The position numbers were made by a program, and so were the translations under genes. This document shows, one piece after another, positions 1-9,208 of a stretch of DNA of 64,000 nucleotides. Positions within the stretch are counted from its first letter, which is position 1. The number at the start of each line of letters is the position of its first letter. The notes under the pieces are model-generated. The model was not told the DNA's origin. It saw only the letters and a list, made by a program, of their open reading frames with translations, and ran no database searches. This stretch comes from Caldimonas manganoxidans ATCC BAA-369. Lineage in GTDB: Bacteria; Pseudomonadota; Gammaproteobacteria; Burkholderiales; Burkholderiaceae_C. The stretch is from NCBI RefSeq assembly GCF_000381125.1, contig NZ_KB905942.1:20153-84152 (forward strand), read 5' to 3'.

Positions 1-1501
1 ATCCGATGCCGCCGTAGAGGATCGCCTGGAGCAAGCGATTGGTGCGGCGCTGTTCCTCGATCAAGCGCCGCAACTCCTGCCGGTGCAGCGCCGGGGGATG
101 CTGCAACGCGTGGTGCAGCAGGCGTGGCAGCTCGGGCAGCAACTTCGCGTAGCGTGGTGCCTCCTTTTGCAGCCGCGCCCACATGCCCTTCCAGCCCACT
201 TGCTCATGCATCCAGCGCTCCAGGAAAGGCTTGGCCGTGCTCCACAGGTCCAGATCGGGGTCGAGCTGCCGCCCCAAGCCTTCCACGTTGAGCAAGGTTT
301 TCTGTAGCAACACGAGTTGCGGTTGGATCTCGACGTTGAAGCGTCGGGAAGTCTGGAACAAGCGCAGCAACACCTGGCCCAAGGAAATGTCCTTCAACGG
401 CTTGTCGAAGTGCGGCTCACAGCAGGCCCGAATGGCCCCTTCCAGTTCGTCGATCCGGGTCTGCGGCGGCACCCAGCCGCTTTCCAGGTGAAGTTCGGCC
501 ACGCGCTTGTAATCGCGCCGGAAGAAGGCGATGAAATTCTGTGCCAGGTACTCTTTGTCGAACTCGGTGAGCGTGCCGATGATGCCGAAATCCAGCGCGA
601 TGTAGCGGCCAAAGCTGGCCGGATCGACACTGACCTGGATGTTGCCCGGGTGCATGTCGGCATGGAAAAAACCATCGCGAAACACCTGGGTGAAGAAGAT
701 GGTCACGCCGTCGCGGGCCAGCTTTTTGATGTCCACCCCTGCCTCGCGCAGCCGCTGCACCTGGCTGATGGGGATGCCGCGCATGCGCTCCATCACGATG
801 ACCTGCTCGGCGCACAGATCCCAAATCATCTCGGGCACGATGACCAGGTCCAAGCCCTCCATGTTGCGCCGCAACTGTGCCGCATTGGCTGCTTCACGCA
901 CGAGATCGAGCTCGTCGTGCAAATATTTGTCGAACTCGGCCACCACCTCGCGAGGTTTGAGCCGCTTGCCATCGGGCCACAAGCGTTCCACCCAGGCCGC
1001 CAAGATGCGCAACAGGCCCAGATCCTCCTCGATGACCCGCAGCATGCCCGGCCGCAACACCTTCACGGCCACATCGCGGCCATCACGCAAAGTTGCAAAG
1101 TGCACCTGAGCGATCGAGGCACTGGCCACCGGCACATGATCGAACTCGGCGAACAACGCCTGTAGCGGCCGACCAAAGGCCGTCTCGATCGTGCGAACCG
1201 CCTGCTCTGCCGGAAACGGCGGCACGCGGTCCTGCAAGCGCGCCAGCTCATCGGCCACCTCGGCCGGTAATAGGTCCCGCCGTGTGGACAACACCTGGCC
1301 GAACTTGACGAAGATGGGGCCCAGACGTTCGAGCGCCTCGCGCAACCGTTGCCCAGCCGGCCGCCCGAACCGTCGGCCCCCCCCCATCATCCGCGCCAGC
1401 AGGCGCACCGCCGGCTGCGGCGCCTCCCGCAGCACGATCTGGTCCAGGCCGAAGCGCCAGACCGTCCAGAGGATGAACGTCAGTCGCAGCAGGCGTTTCA
1501 T
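1..1501 (-). CDS. ubiB: UbiB, ABC1/ADCK-type atypical kinase of ubiquinone biosynthesis (3' end beyond window)
   Basis: UbiB is a membrane-associated atypical kinase/ATPase needed for ubiquinone biosynthesis, acting with the UbiJ-UbiK lipid-handling partners. The first 500 codons are present; the C-terminus runs off the left edge. Visible ABC1 features are the KxGQ-type motif '[16 protein letters not shown]', an ATP-binding region with 'VAVKVLRPG', the catalytic-loop-like '[10 protein letters not shown]' and 'LDFGIIGTL'. The start is the ATG whose A is at 1501; it overlaps the ubiJ stop by 4 nt (ATGA), so translation is probably coupled. In Escherichia coli ubiE-ubiJ-ubiB are contiguous; here ubiE is about 47 kb away on the same strand (see findings). 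Nothing in the visible part looks degraded. Confidence 0.96.
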   Translation of the reverse strand, partial: MKRLLRLTFILWTVWRFGLDQIVLREAPQPAVRLLARMMGGGRRFGRPAGQRLREALERLGPIFVKFGQVLSTRRDLLPAEVADELARLQDRVPPFPAEQAVRTIETAFGRPLQALFAEFDHVPVASASIAQVHFATLRDGRDVAVKVLRPGMLRVIEEDLGLLRILAAWVERLWPDGKRLKPREVVAEFDKYLHDELDLVREAANAAQLRRNMEGLDLVIVPEMIWDLCAEQVIVMERMRGIPISQVQRLREAGVDIKKLARDGVTIFFTQVFRDGFFHADMHPGNIQVSVDPASFGRYIALDFGIIGTLTEFDKEYLAQNFIAFFRRDYKRVAELHLESGWVPPQTRIDELEGAIRACCEPHFDKPLKDISLGQVLLRLFQTSRRFNVEIQPQLVLLQKTLLNVEGLGRQLDPDLDLWSTAKPFLERWMHEQVGWKGMWARLQKEAPRYAKLLPELPRLLHHALQHPPALHRQELRRLIEEQRRTNRLLQAILYGGIG

Positions 1502-2046
1502 CCGGTATGCCCGGGCCGATTCGCCCCACCGTCCATGCGGGCCGCCAAAGGCGCCATAGCCTTCAACGCAGCCCGCACCGCCGCCCCCAGCGCACGCAGC
1601 ACGGTGGCCGCCTGTCGGGCGGCGACATCGCCCATCAGCCGCGACAAATCCTCCTCGACATCCCAGCGCAGGTGGTCCATCAGCCAGGCCAGCGTCGCGG
1701 CCAATTCGGCATCGCCTTGCAGACTCACCGATGAGCGGTCTCCGGCGACCCACTGGGCCGCCAGCCGCACCGGATTGGACGCATCCACCACCAGATCCAA
1801 AACGCCGGGCGCATCACCCGCTGCCTCCACCCGCTCCAGCAAGCCGGCCCGAGTGATTTCCCAGCACACCGGCGGCGCCGGCGGCAACAATGCCGGCCAG
1901 CCGCGCAGAATCAGGCGCACCCGCCGGCCCGCCTGCGGCGCCAGCCGACGCGTGGCCTCGGGCTCGGCGGCCAACAAATGGTTCAGCGCAAGAGTGAGGC
2001 GATCCAGCACCGCTGGGCCGAGCAGTTGGGCAAGGGGTTCGAGCAT
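1498..2046 (-). CDS. ubiJ: UbiJ, SCP2-domain accessory factor of ubiquinone biosynthesis
   Basis: UbiJ binds ubiquinone intermediates through an SCP2-like lipid-binding domain and scaffolds the soluble Ubi complex. The predicted 182-residue protein starts '[16 protein letters not shown]' and has the usual layout: an N-terminal SCP2-like part of about 110 residues, then a helical acidic/alanine-rich C-terminus (for example '[18 protein letters not shown]') typical of UbiJ. Identification rests on this layout, the size and the ATGA coupling to ubiB. The start at 2046 is preferred over upstream in-frame codons because the extra residues do not resemble the family. The gene lies back to back with galE, 101 bp apart, so in this genome it must either have its own promoter here or be read from far upstream. 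Confidence 0.85.
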   Translation of the reverse strand: MLEPLAQLLGPAVLDRLTLALNHLLAAEPEATRRLAPQAGRRVRLILRGWPALLPPAPPVCWEITRAGLLERVEAAGDAPGVLDLVVDASNPVRLAAQWVAGDRSSVSLQGDAELAATLAWLMDHLRWDVEEDLSRLMGDVAARQAATVLRALGAAVRAALKAMAPLAARMDGGANRPGHTG

Positions 2047-2147
2047 GGGCGGGATTGTAGGTGGGCCGCCAAGCCTCGGCGGCGGAAGCATGCCGGCTTG
2101 GCCGCTTCTGGAACAATGTGCACTCCGCACGCTTGCCTCATCATCCC

Positions 2148-3164
2148 ATGTCTCGTATCTTGCTGACCGGTGCCACCGGCTACATTGGCTCCCACACTTG
2201 GCTGGCCTTGCATGCCGCAGGCCACCAAGTCATCGGCCTGGACAATTTCGCCAACAGCTCCCCCGCGGTGCTGGATCGAATCGGCGAACTCACGGGTTGC
2301 GAGCCGACCTTCGTGCAGGCCGACGTCTGCGATGCCACGGCCATGGACGCCGTGTTCCAGAACCACCCCATCGACGCCGTGGTGCACTTTGCTGCCTACA
2401 AAGCAGTGGGCGAATCGGTGCAGCGGCCGCTGGCCTACTACCGCAACAACCTCGGCGGCCTGCTGACCGTGGCCCAAGCCATGCAGGACCACGGCGTCTT
2501 CCGCGTGGTCTTCAGCTCATCGGCCACCGTGTACGGCCAGCCCGAACGCCTGCCCATCACCGAAGACGCCCCACTGGCCACGACCAACCCTTACGGCACC
2601 ACCAAACTGATGGGCGAACGCCTGCTCGAGGAGCTGCGGCGCTGTGACCCGCGCTGGCAAATCGCTTGTCTGCGCTATTTCAACCCGGTCGGCGCCCACG
2701 AAAGCGGTCGCATCGGCGAGGACCCCCGCGGCACCCCCAACAACCTGATGCCCTACGTGTGCCAAGTGGCCGTCGGCCTGCGCCCCGAGTTGCAAGTCTT
2801 CGGTGGCGACTACGACACCCCCGACGGCACGGGCGTGCGCGACTACATCCACGTGATGGATTTGGCCGAAGGCCATGTGGCATCGCTGCGCCATTTGCTC
2901 GACACCGGCCAGTCCCATACCGTCAACCTCGGCACTGGCCAAGGCTACAGCGTGTTGCAAGTGATCCGTGCCTTCGAGCAAGCCAGCGGACGCCCCATCC
3001 CCTACCGCATCGTCGCGCGGCGCCCCGGCGATGTGGCCGCTTGCTATGCCGATCCGGCGCGGGCGCACGAGTTGCTCGGATGGAGGGCCAAGCGCGACCT
3101 GGCGGCCATGTGCGCCGACGCCTGGCGCTGGCAACGCACACATCCTCGCGGATTCGCCAGCTGA
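2148..3164 (+). CDS. galE: UDP-glucose 4-epimerase
   Basis: GalE interconverts UDP-glucose and UDP-galactose (some members also the N-acetyl forms), supplying nucleotide sugars for the polysaccharide locus that follows. The 338-residue product matches the usual length. Seen: the NAD-binding motif 'GATGYIGSH' at residues 7-15, the catalytic serine region 'FSSSATVYG', the YxxxK pair in 'NPYGTTK', and the substrate-binding stretch 'RYFNPVGAHESG'. The start at 2148 puts the Rossmann motif at the expected place; the open frame extends further upstream but without family-like sequence. It is the first plus-strand gene beyond the ubiJ boundary and probably marks the left end of the inserted polysaccharide locus. 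Confidence 0.95.
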   Translation: MSRILLTGATGYIGSHTWLALHAAGHQVIGLDNFANSSPAVLDRIGELTGCEPTFVQADVCDATAMDAVFQNHPIDAVVHFAAYKAVGESVQRPLAYYRNNLGGLLTVAQAMQDHGVFRVVFSSSATVYGQPERLPITEDAPLATTNPYGTTKLMGERLLEELRRCDPRWQIACLRYFNPVGAHESGRIGEDPRGTPNNLMPYVCQVAVGLRPELQVFGGDYDTPDGTGVRDYIHVMDLAEGHVASLRHLLDTGQSHTVNLGTGQGYSVLQVIRAFEQASGRPIPYRIVARRPGDVAACYADPARAHELLGWRAKRDLAAMCADAWRWQRTHPRGFAS

Positions 3165-3288
3165 ACCTCGCACAACAGCCTCTGACGTCCACCATGTGAC
3201 AGGCCGGCGTCCCATCCCCCCTCAGGCACGGGATGTGACAAATGCACGCCATGCCGGACACTTTCGGTCACATTCGGGGGAAAAGTCC

Positions 3289-3702
3289 ATGAGAACGCTG
3301 CTGGTCCTGGTCGCGCTTGCAACGCCCATCGTGGCGGCTGCCGTCGACCGCGACATCGACAGCCGCCCGGCGGGCAGCCCCCCTTCCGAAGCGTCCCCGC
3401 TGACCACTGCCTCGTACCAGGCCGCCGCTGCGATGGCTCGGGCCCCGGTCCGAGACGCCCTATTGCCCACATCGATGGCTGCCACTCCCGAACTGCGGTC
3501 TCCGAACGCAGCGGTCGGCCCATGGCCGGGCGTCCAAGGGCTGCCCACGCGGCCCCCTTTGAACGTGCCCGCCCTGAGCGGGCCTGCGCAGCTCGCTGCA
3601 GAGCCATCGCGCTTGCCACAATCAGGCCCGCAGTGGTATGCGCTCATCGCCGCCGGCATCGCCGCCATCGGCTTCATGGCCCGTCGGCGCACCCGCGGCT
3701 GA
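3289..3702 (+). CDS. Small secreted protein with PEP-CTERM-like sorting tail
   Basis: A 137-residue protein of unknown role. Residues 1-19 form a signal peptide ('MRTLLVLVALATPIVAAA'). The middle is low-complexity, rich in Ala and Pro, with no recognised domain. The last 29 residues have the layout of a PEP-CTERM sorting signal: a Pro-containing start ('LPQSGPQW'), a hydrophobic segment ('YALIAAGIAAIGFMA') and a basic end ('RRRTRG'). The usual Pro-Glu-Pro is replaced by Pro-Gln-Ser, so processing by an exosortase is an inference. PEP-CTERM proteins commonly accompany EpsB/E/F/G loci, as here, but no exosortase gene is visible in the window. Upstream, 'ATGTGAC' occurs three times (3194-3273), perhaps an operator. 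Being small and compositionally biased, it is less certain than its neighbours. Confidence 0.6.
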   Translation: MRTLLVLVALATPIVAAAVDRDIDSRPAGSPPSEASPLTTASYQAAAAMARAPVRDALLPTSMAATPELRSPNAAVGPWPGVQGLPTRPPLNVPALSGPAQLAAEPSRLPQSGPQWYALIAAGIAAIGFMARRRTRG

Positions 3703-3975
3703 CCCCCCCCACACACCGCCCCCCGTCGGCAGCCGCCCCAGGCCAGGGCGGCCGCTGCGCTTTGGGCCCCGTCGTCGCAGCCCAGGCTCCCCTCATTCGC
3801 GGGTCTGGCCCCGGCTGCCCCCCAACTCGCGTGGGTCGCCGCCGATGACTTCCAGCCCACAATGCCACGAGGCTGGTACCCCCGGGTGTCTGCGCGCCGC
3901 CGAGCCGTTGGGCGTCATCGCGTCGGACACCGAGCCCGGGTCCCTGCGCTGCCGCTCCATGCCCTGAAGCTCCGC

Positions 3976-5373
3976 ATGTTCGACGACCGCAACAGCCCCA
4001 AACGGACCTTCTTCGGTGCCCCGCAGTCCGTCACGTCCATGGTGGCCGCGCTGCTGGAGCCTGGCCTGATGGTGGTCTCGCTTTTGCTGGCCTATGCCTG
4101 GTTCGATCGGCCAGTGGGCCACCCCGAGCTCGTTCTGAGTTTGCTGGTGTTCGCGCTGGCCTTCCCCGGACGTGACCGCTTTCGCTACACCCCGCTGGCC
4201 GCCGCCACCGACATTGCACTGAGCTGGTTCACCCTGATGGCCATCTTCGGTCTGCTCGGCTACGCCACCAGCAGCTTCGGCTTGTTCGACACACGCGCCT
4301 TGCTGCTTTGGGCCGTGGCCACCCCGGTGCTCCAATGGCTGGCGGTGTGGATCGGGGCGCGCATCGTCAACTACCATGCCAACCTCCCGAGCTCTCGGCG
4401 CAGCGCCGTCGTGGTCGGCGCCGGCCCGCTGGGGGAAAAAGTCTCGCGAGCGCTGGCCGAAAGACGCGACCGGGGCATCGACTTCCTCGGCTACTTCGAC
4501 GACCGCACCGACGAACGGCTGCATGAAGGTGCCGCACCGCACCGCTTGGGCATGCTGCGCGACGTCGGCGCCTTCGTGTCGGCCCATGGCGTACGCGATG
4601 TCTACATCACGCTGCCCTTGGGATCCCAGCCACGCATCGTGCGGCTGCTCGAGCAGCTCCAGGGCACCACGGCCAGCCTGTACTACGTTCCTGACGTCTT
4701 CGGCATCAGCATCATCCAAGGCCGGCTGCAGGACATGGGCGGGGTGCCGGTGGTCGGCATCTGCGAGACGCCTTTCACCGGCACCAATGAACTCGTCAAA
4801 CGACTGAGCGACATCGTGATGGCCAGCCTCATTCTGGCGTTGGTCTCCCCGCTGATGCTGGCCATTGCCATCGGTGTGAAGCTGAGCTCTCCCGGCCCGG
4901 TGATCTTCAAACAACGCCGCAACGGCCTGGACGGCCGCGAAATCATTGTCTACAAGTTCCGAACCATGCGAACACTGGACGATGGACCCGTGGTCAAGCA
5001 AGCCACCAAGAACGATCCACGCATCACCCCCTTCGGCGCCTTCCTGCGCAGGACCTCGCTCGATGAACTGCCGCAATTCATCAACGTGCTGCAAGGCCGC
5101 ATGAGCATCGTGGGCCCGCGCCCGCACGCCGTGGCGCACAACGAGGAATACCGCCGCCTGATCAAGGCTTACATGGTCCGCCACAAGGTCCGGCCGGGCA
5201 TCACCGGCTGGGCACAAGTCAACGGGTACCGCGGCGAAACCGAGGTCATCGAAAAAATGCAAGCGCGCGTCGAATACGACCTGGAGTACCTGCGCAACTG
5301 GTCTTTGGGCTTGGACCTACAGATCATTGCGCGTACGATCCGCCTGATGCTGTTCGATCGGCATGCGTATTGA
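3976..5373 (+). CDS. EpsB-type undecaprenyl-phosphate sugar-phosphotransferase (priming enzyme)
   Basis: Polyisoprenyl-phosphate hexose-1-phosphate transferase that starts each repeat unit by moving a sugar phosphate, typically glucose, from UDP-sugar to undecaprenyl phosphate on the inner membrane. The 465-residue protein has N-terminal hydrophobic segments (about residues 15-130), a CoA-binding-like Rossmann region ('SAVVVGAGPLGEKVSRAL'), another membrane segment near residue 285, and the C-terminal bacterial sugar transferase domain with 'KFRTM', 'RRTSLDELPQFINVL' and 'GPRPHA'. It resembles the EpsB/WcaJ family associated with PEP-CTERM loci. The start ATG at 3976 is chosen because the upstream in-frame extension is arginine-rich and unlike the family. 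It overlaps the possible upstream start of the next gene by 4 nt. Confidence 0.93.
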   Translation: MFDDRNSPKRTFFGAPQSVTSMVAALLEPGLMVVSLLLAYAWFDRPVGHPELVLSLLVFALAFPGRDRFRYTPLAAATDIALSWFTLMAIFGLLGYATSSFGLFDTRALLLWAVATPVLQWLAVWIGARIVNYHANLPSSRRSAVVVGAGPLGEKVSRALAERRDRGIDFLGYFDDRTDERLHEGAAPHRLGMLRDVGAFVSAHGVRDVYITLPLGSQPRIVRLLEQLQGTTASLYYVPDVFGISIIQGRLQDMGGVPVVGICETPFTGTNELVKRLSDIVMASLILALVSPLMLAIAIGVKLSSPGPVIFKQRRNGLDGREIIVYKFRTMRTLDDGPVVKQATKNDPRITPFGAFLRRTSLDELPQFINVLQGRMSIVGPRPHAVAHNEEYRRLIKAYMVRHKVRPGITGWAQVNGYRGETEVIEKMQARVEYDLEYLRNWSLGLDLQIIARTIRLMLFDRHAY

Positions 5374-5447
5374 TGCCCAACGCAGCAGCACACCTCGCAT
5401 CCACGCTCCAGAGCCCAGTGGCTCACTCATCTCACCGGGAGACCTCC

Positions 5448-6698
5448 GTGAAGCATGAAACCCATCGACGTCCGCTGGACGTCCTGATTCGACGTCCCCG
5501 CATCTGCTTCCTGGCCTGGAGTTTGATTGCAGCGGGTTCCGCGTCGGCTCAGGAGCGCCCATGGACCTTGATCGCCAGCCAGGCCGTGCGCTACGACTCC
5601 AATGTGTTTCGCGCCGAACGAGGCACTCCTTCTGAAAGTGACGTCTCTTCCATCACCAGCATCGAAGGCCGTCTGCGGGCGCGCTTGGGGCGGCAAGTCG
5701 CTTATCTCTCAGCCGGCGCGAGTGCTCATCGTTACCGCGATAACGATCAGCTGGATTTCACAGGCTCCATGCTTGAAACAGGCGTGAACTGGGCCACGGT
5801 GGAACGGCTATCTGGCACCCTGCGCTACGTGCAGCACCGCGGGCTGGCCGTATACGGCTTGGCAGGCGTTCCGCAAACGACCGACCGCGTCTTGGAACGG
5901 GCACAGCTGAGCGAAGCCACCGTTCGCTTCGGCATCACTTCTCGCTCGGCCCTCCTGGGTAGTTTGGCGCAGCGCCGTGTCGATTATTCAGCGGTTCAGT
6001 ACCAGGATCGCGAGTTTGATCAGAACATCGCATCACTGGGCTATCAGCACGGTATCGATCGGGCCCTGACCCTGGGTGTGGGTGCACGCTACACCCGGGA
6101 ACGTACCCCACGCTATGAAGAGCCCACCCCCGGCAACTTCATTGCCAACCGGGGCACGCGTCGGGATCTCGATGTCACCGCCCTTTGGCAGGCCTCGGGC
6201 CTGAGCACCATTTCAGCGCGGCTCAGCGTCACTCGACAACGATATACCCAAGCCGAAGCCGCCGATTTCTCGGGGCTCACGGGTTCCTTGCGTTGGTCTT
6301 ACCAACCCACCGGCCGGCTCCGACTGAACGCACAGTTCGATCGGGATACCGGCGCAGAAACCCGTTTTGCCGACTTTTCTGGCAGCGGGGACACCTCCAG
6401 CCAGGCGGCCGAAAGCCGCCGACTGGCCAACAGTGCCCAGCTTGAAGCGTTCTATGAGCTCACAGGAAAAACCCGCCTGAACACACGCCTGCGACACACG
6501 CGGGCCCAACTGAGCGACGGATCCAACTCAGGACACGACACCACCAACATTTACGGGCTGGGCATCGAATACCAACCCACACGCACACTGCTGCTGGGAT
6601 GTGAAGCCGCGCGAGAAAACCGTTCGACCCGCTCGCCGCTTTCATACAGCTACCGGGCCACCATGGCGCAATGCCTCGCGCGCCTGACACTGGACTGA
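5448..6698 (+). CDS. EpsL-like outer-membrane beta-barrel protein
   Basis: A 416-residue secreted protein. From the GTG at 5448 it has a basic n-region, a hydrophobic stretch ('ICFLAWSLIAAG') and a likely cleavage after 'SASA'. The mature part opens with 'YDSNVFR', typical of the EpsL family of barrel proteins in exopolysaccharide operons, and continues as alternating polar/hydrophobic stretches ending in aromatic or Leu residues, as in outer-membrane barrels ('LSARLSVTRQRYT', 'LGIEYQP'). A role in polymer export or anchoring is inferred from context. The GTG is preferred over an ATG at 5370 because a GGGAGA sequence lies just upstream and the signal peptide then sits at the true N-terminus. 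Only three bases separate it from the next gene. Confidence 0.75.
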   Translation: MKHETHRRPLDVLIRRPRICFLAWSLIAAGSASAQERPWTLIASQAVRYDSNVFRAERGTPSESDVSSITSIEGRLRARLGRQVAYLSAGASAHRYRDNDQLDFTGSMLETGVNWATVERLSGTLRYVQHRGLAVYGLAGVPQTTDRVLERAQLSEATVRFGITSRSALLGSLAQRRVDYSAVQYQDREFDQNIASLGYQHGIDRALTLGVGARYTRERTPRYEEPTPGNFIANRGTRRDLDVTALWQASGLSTISARLSVTRQRYTQAEAADFSGLTGSLRWSYQPTGRLRLNAQFDRDTGAETRFADFSGSGDTSSQAAESRRLANSAQLEAFYELTGKTRLNTRLRHTRAQLSDGSNSGHDTTNIYGLGIEYQPTRTLLLGCEAARENRSTRSPLSYSYRATMAQCLARLTLD

Positions 6699-6701
6699 CC
6701 C

Positions 6702-7922
6702 ATGCACGATCCGGCGACCACATCCAAGGCTTGGCTCTCGAGAGTCGCCCAGGTCGGCCGTTCCAACAGGTTGCTCTTGTCGTTCAGTAGGTTCTTGTGC
6801 CTGTGGTGGTGGATCCTCACCGCGTTTTGCGCGCCCAGTGTCGCCAGCCCAAGTGACATGCCACCCATCAAAGCTCGAATCTTCATTTCAGGCCACAGCC
6901 TGACCGATCGGCCCCTGCCTGATCATCTCGAGAAAATCGCCGAAAGCCTGGGCACCCCCATCCTGTGGAACCGGCAATACGTGGTTGGGTCTTCCATCCG
7001 GCGTAGAGTGCAAGGCGACAACCCACACTCCACCGCATTCGAAGGGTATCGGCAGGGCTACAACCGCGACACCGAAGGCCTCGACGTGATCGCCGAGTTC
7101 AGATCACCGCGAACCACCGACGGACAGCCCTACGACACCCTCCTGATCACAGAACAGCATGGTCTGCTCGGAACCTTGATTTGGAACGACACGGTGCGCT
7201 ACCTGCGCCACTATCACGATCGATTCATCGATGGCAACCCCGAAGGGCAGACCTTCTTTTACGAGCCATGGATCAGCGTGGACGACAAGAACGCTCCGTG
7301 GCGGTGGATCGCGTACGAACGTGCCGCATCTCCCATCTGGCACTGCATCGCCGAGCGGGTCAATCTCTCGCTGGCGGCCGAAGGGCGTCGCGACCGCATC
7401 ACGCCACTGCCGATGGGGCTGGCGCTGGCTCAACTGATCGAAGACAGCCTCAGCCCTTCAGGCCCCTCTGCTCTGAAAGCTGGCTCCACGCTGGAGACGG
7501 TCAGCCAGTTCATTGGTGACGACGTCCATTTGGGCCCCCTGGGCATGTACTACGCAGCATTGGTGACCTATTCAGCCCGCTTCAAGCGCTCCCCTATTGG
7601 CGCTTGGGCACCGAAAGATCTGCGCCCCGAACAAGCGCGTACCCTGCAAGACCATGCCTGGGCATTCGTCAGCAGGTATTACCGCGATCTACGCCCCCGT
7701 ACGATGGAAGAGTGCCGAGATTTGATTCGTGACGATTTCGCTTGGCGCTATTGGTCGTACATCCGCGACACCTACTGGCGCCGAGAAACGAATGTCTTCG
7801 TGGCCTACGCCAAATGGATCCGCCATTACATCCAATGGCGGTACATGCTCTCACGACAAGCCCCCGGCAACCCCTTCCACTACGACGCTGCCCAAGACGC
7901 AAATTATTGGTTGTCTCAGTGA
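6702..7922 (+). CDS. SGNH/GDSL-like hydrolase, probable polysaccharide-modifying enzyme
   Basis: A 406-residue protein with an N-terminal hydrophobic segment (about residues 23-45) serving as signal peptide or membrane anchor, then a domain opening with 'IFISGHSLTD' (candidate nucleophile Ser66) and a late 'GDDVHLGPLG' with Asp273 and His276. That Ser ... Asp-x-x-His arrangement is characteristic of SGNH hydrolases, a group that includes polysaccharide O-acyl esterases and transferases. The 'GHSLTD' motif is seen; the enzymatic activity and substrate are inferred. It follows the EpsL-like gene directly and overlaps by 7 nt, tail to tail, with the convergent glycosyltransferase at 7916. The C-terminal ~110 residues, rich in Trp, Tyr and Arg, are not recognised. 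Confidence 0.72.
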   Translation: MHDPATTSKAWLSRVAQVGRSNRLLLSFSRFLCLWWWILTAFCAPSVASPSDMPPIKARIFISGHSLTDRPLPDHLEKIAESLGTPILWNRQYVVGSSIRRRVQGDNPHSTAFEGYRQGYNRDTEGLDVIAEFRSPRTTDGQPYDTLLITEQHGLLGTLIWNDTVRYLRHYHDRFIDGNPEGQTFFYEPWISVDDKNAPWRWIAYERAASPIWHCIAERVNLSLAAEGRRDRITPLPMGLALAQLIEDSLSPSGPSALKAGSTLETVSQFIGDDVHLGPLGMYYAALVTYSARFKRSPIGAWAPKDLRPEQARTLQDHAWAFVSRYYRDLRPRTMEECRDLIRDDFAWRYWSYIRDTYWRRETNVFVAYAKWIRHYIQWRYMLSRQAPGNPFHYDAAQDANYWLSQ

Positions 7923-9199
7923 GACTCGAACCTCAGCGGATCGACCGGAGGGCGAACTACCTCCTGCATCCACTTGGCGCGGCGCTGCAACCATATGGAC
8001 TGGGTGTTGGCGCGAGCAAACTCGACACCTCGTGCCGCCATGTCGGCCAAGCGCTGAGGGTCGGCGGCCAGCTGCTCGAGGCATTTCGCCAGGGCCTCGG
8101 GGTCCGGCCAAGGTGACAAGACGACAGATTGGCTGGCCTGGGCCAGATCCCGGAAGTAGCTGATATCGAAAGCCAATAGAGGAATCCCGCGGGCCAAAGC
8201 ATCGAAGGCTGCGCGAGGCGTATCTTCGACCAATGGAGTGGCCACACACACATGCATGGAACGTAAACGTTCAAAGAGCTCTGGGCCATAAGGAACCGGT
8301 GACATGAAACTTACGGCGTCGTCCAAATCGGCATCGATCACCTGCGCGCGCAAATCCGCCTCGCACTCCCCTGATCCAATCAACGTCAGGCGGACGTCGG
8401 CCCCTCGTTGCCGGGCAATTCGAACCGCCTCGATGGCTTTGTCCAGCCCCTTGTATGGTACGAATCGACCGAAATACACCACCTGGAGCGGATGCCCAGC
8501 ACAGCGCAACTCTTGAATACGCACCTGCAGCTCACCCTCGGTCAGCACATCCTCAAGACAATGTGCCACGTCATAAAAGTTCTTGACGTGAGGACGGCCT
8601 TTACCGAAATGTTTGACCATGGATGCGCTTTTGAGCAAGACGAGTTGAAACATGCGCGGGGCAAGCCACACCTGCGCATACACCAGAGGGTCGTAAACCA
8701 AACGGTTGACCAAATACTGCCTAAAGTTCCATAGTCCCACCTGGCGGAAACGACGAGAATGCTCACGAAAGTCGATGTCGACCAAAAACATGACTGGCCG
8801 ACGTTGCAGCCACGCCGCAAAGTTGACCATGGCCATCAGAGGACGCCAGATGTCGTCAGCCACGCCTGAATGCACCACACCAGCACGACGTACGATACAA
8901 AGGATGCGGCGCCACAATTTCAGTGATTCACGCAACCAGAATCGCTTGGCCGACGTATCCGTCCGATGAGCGGGAACGAACAACACTCCGTCACGCTCGA
9001 AGTCCACTTCACTCAGGTGACCCGCACCCGCTGCATACTGCGCATCGGTCATCGCCGGAGCCAACAGTACGACCCGATCGAACGCACTGCCGATGCTGAT
9101 GCGCAACTGCTTGAGGTGTTGCGCAAACGCACTTTCCGTGGCGAAGCGAGTGGCCGAGAACGGGTAAGCCGGGGCTTGTACGGCGATCACGTAGTCCAT
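7916..9199 (-). CDS. Glycosyltransferase, GT4 (group 1) family
   Basis: Retaining GT-B glycosyltransferase, 427 residues, last gene of the minus-strand unit that begins with the NRPS. The C-terminal half carries the group 1 signature: 'VVYFGRFVPYKGLDKAIEA', 'LTLIGSGECEADL', and the acidic nucleotide-sugar region 'PLVEDTPRAAFDALARGIPLL', where 'EDTPRAAFDA' stands in for the usual EGxPxxxxEA. The N-terminal half is the less conserved acceptor domain. Donor and acceptor cannot be read from sequence. The local base composition (for example 8500-8700) is less GC-rich than in the NRPS/PKS genes, hinting at separate acquisition. The stop overlaps the convergent SGNH-like gene. Confidence 0.88.
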   Translation of the reverse strand: MDYVIAVQAPAYPFSATRFATESAFAQHLKQLRISIGSAFDRVVLLAPAMTDAQYAAGAGHLSEVDFERDGVLFVPAHRTDTSAKRFWLRESLKLWRRILCIVRRAGVVHSGVADDIWRPLMAMVNFAAWLQRRPVMFLVDIDFREHSRRFRQVGLWNFRQYLVNRLVYDPLVYAQVWLAPRMFQLVLLKSASMVKHFGKGRPHVKNFYDVAHCLEDVLTEGELQVRIQELRCAGHPLQVVYFGRFVPYKGLDKAIEAVRIARQRGADVRLTLIGSGECEADLRAQVIDADLDDAVSFMSPVPYGPELFERLRSMHVCVATPLVEDTPRAAFDALARGIPLLAFDISYFRDLAQASQSVVLSPWPDPEALAKCLEQLAADPQRLADMAARGVEFARANTQSIWLQRRAKWMQEVVRPPVDPLRFESH

Positions 9200-9208
9200 G
9201 AGCGAGTG

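Noticed and set aside
3222..3240. Sigma-54-like promoter before the PEP-CTERM-like gene
   Set aside because: GGCAC is present but the -12 position reads GA instead of GC.
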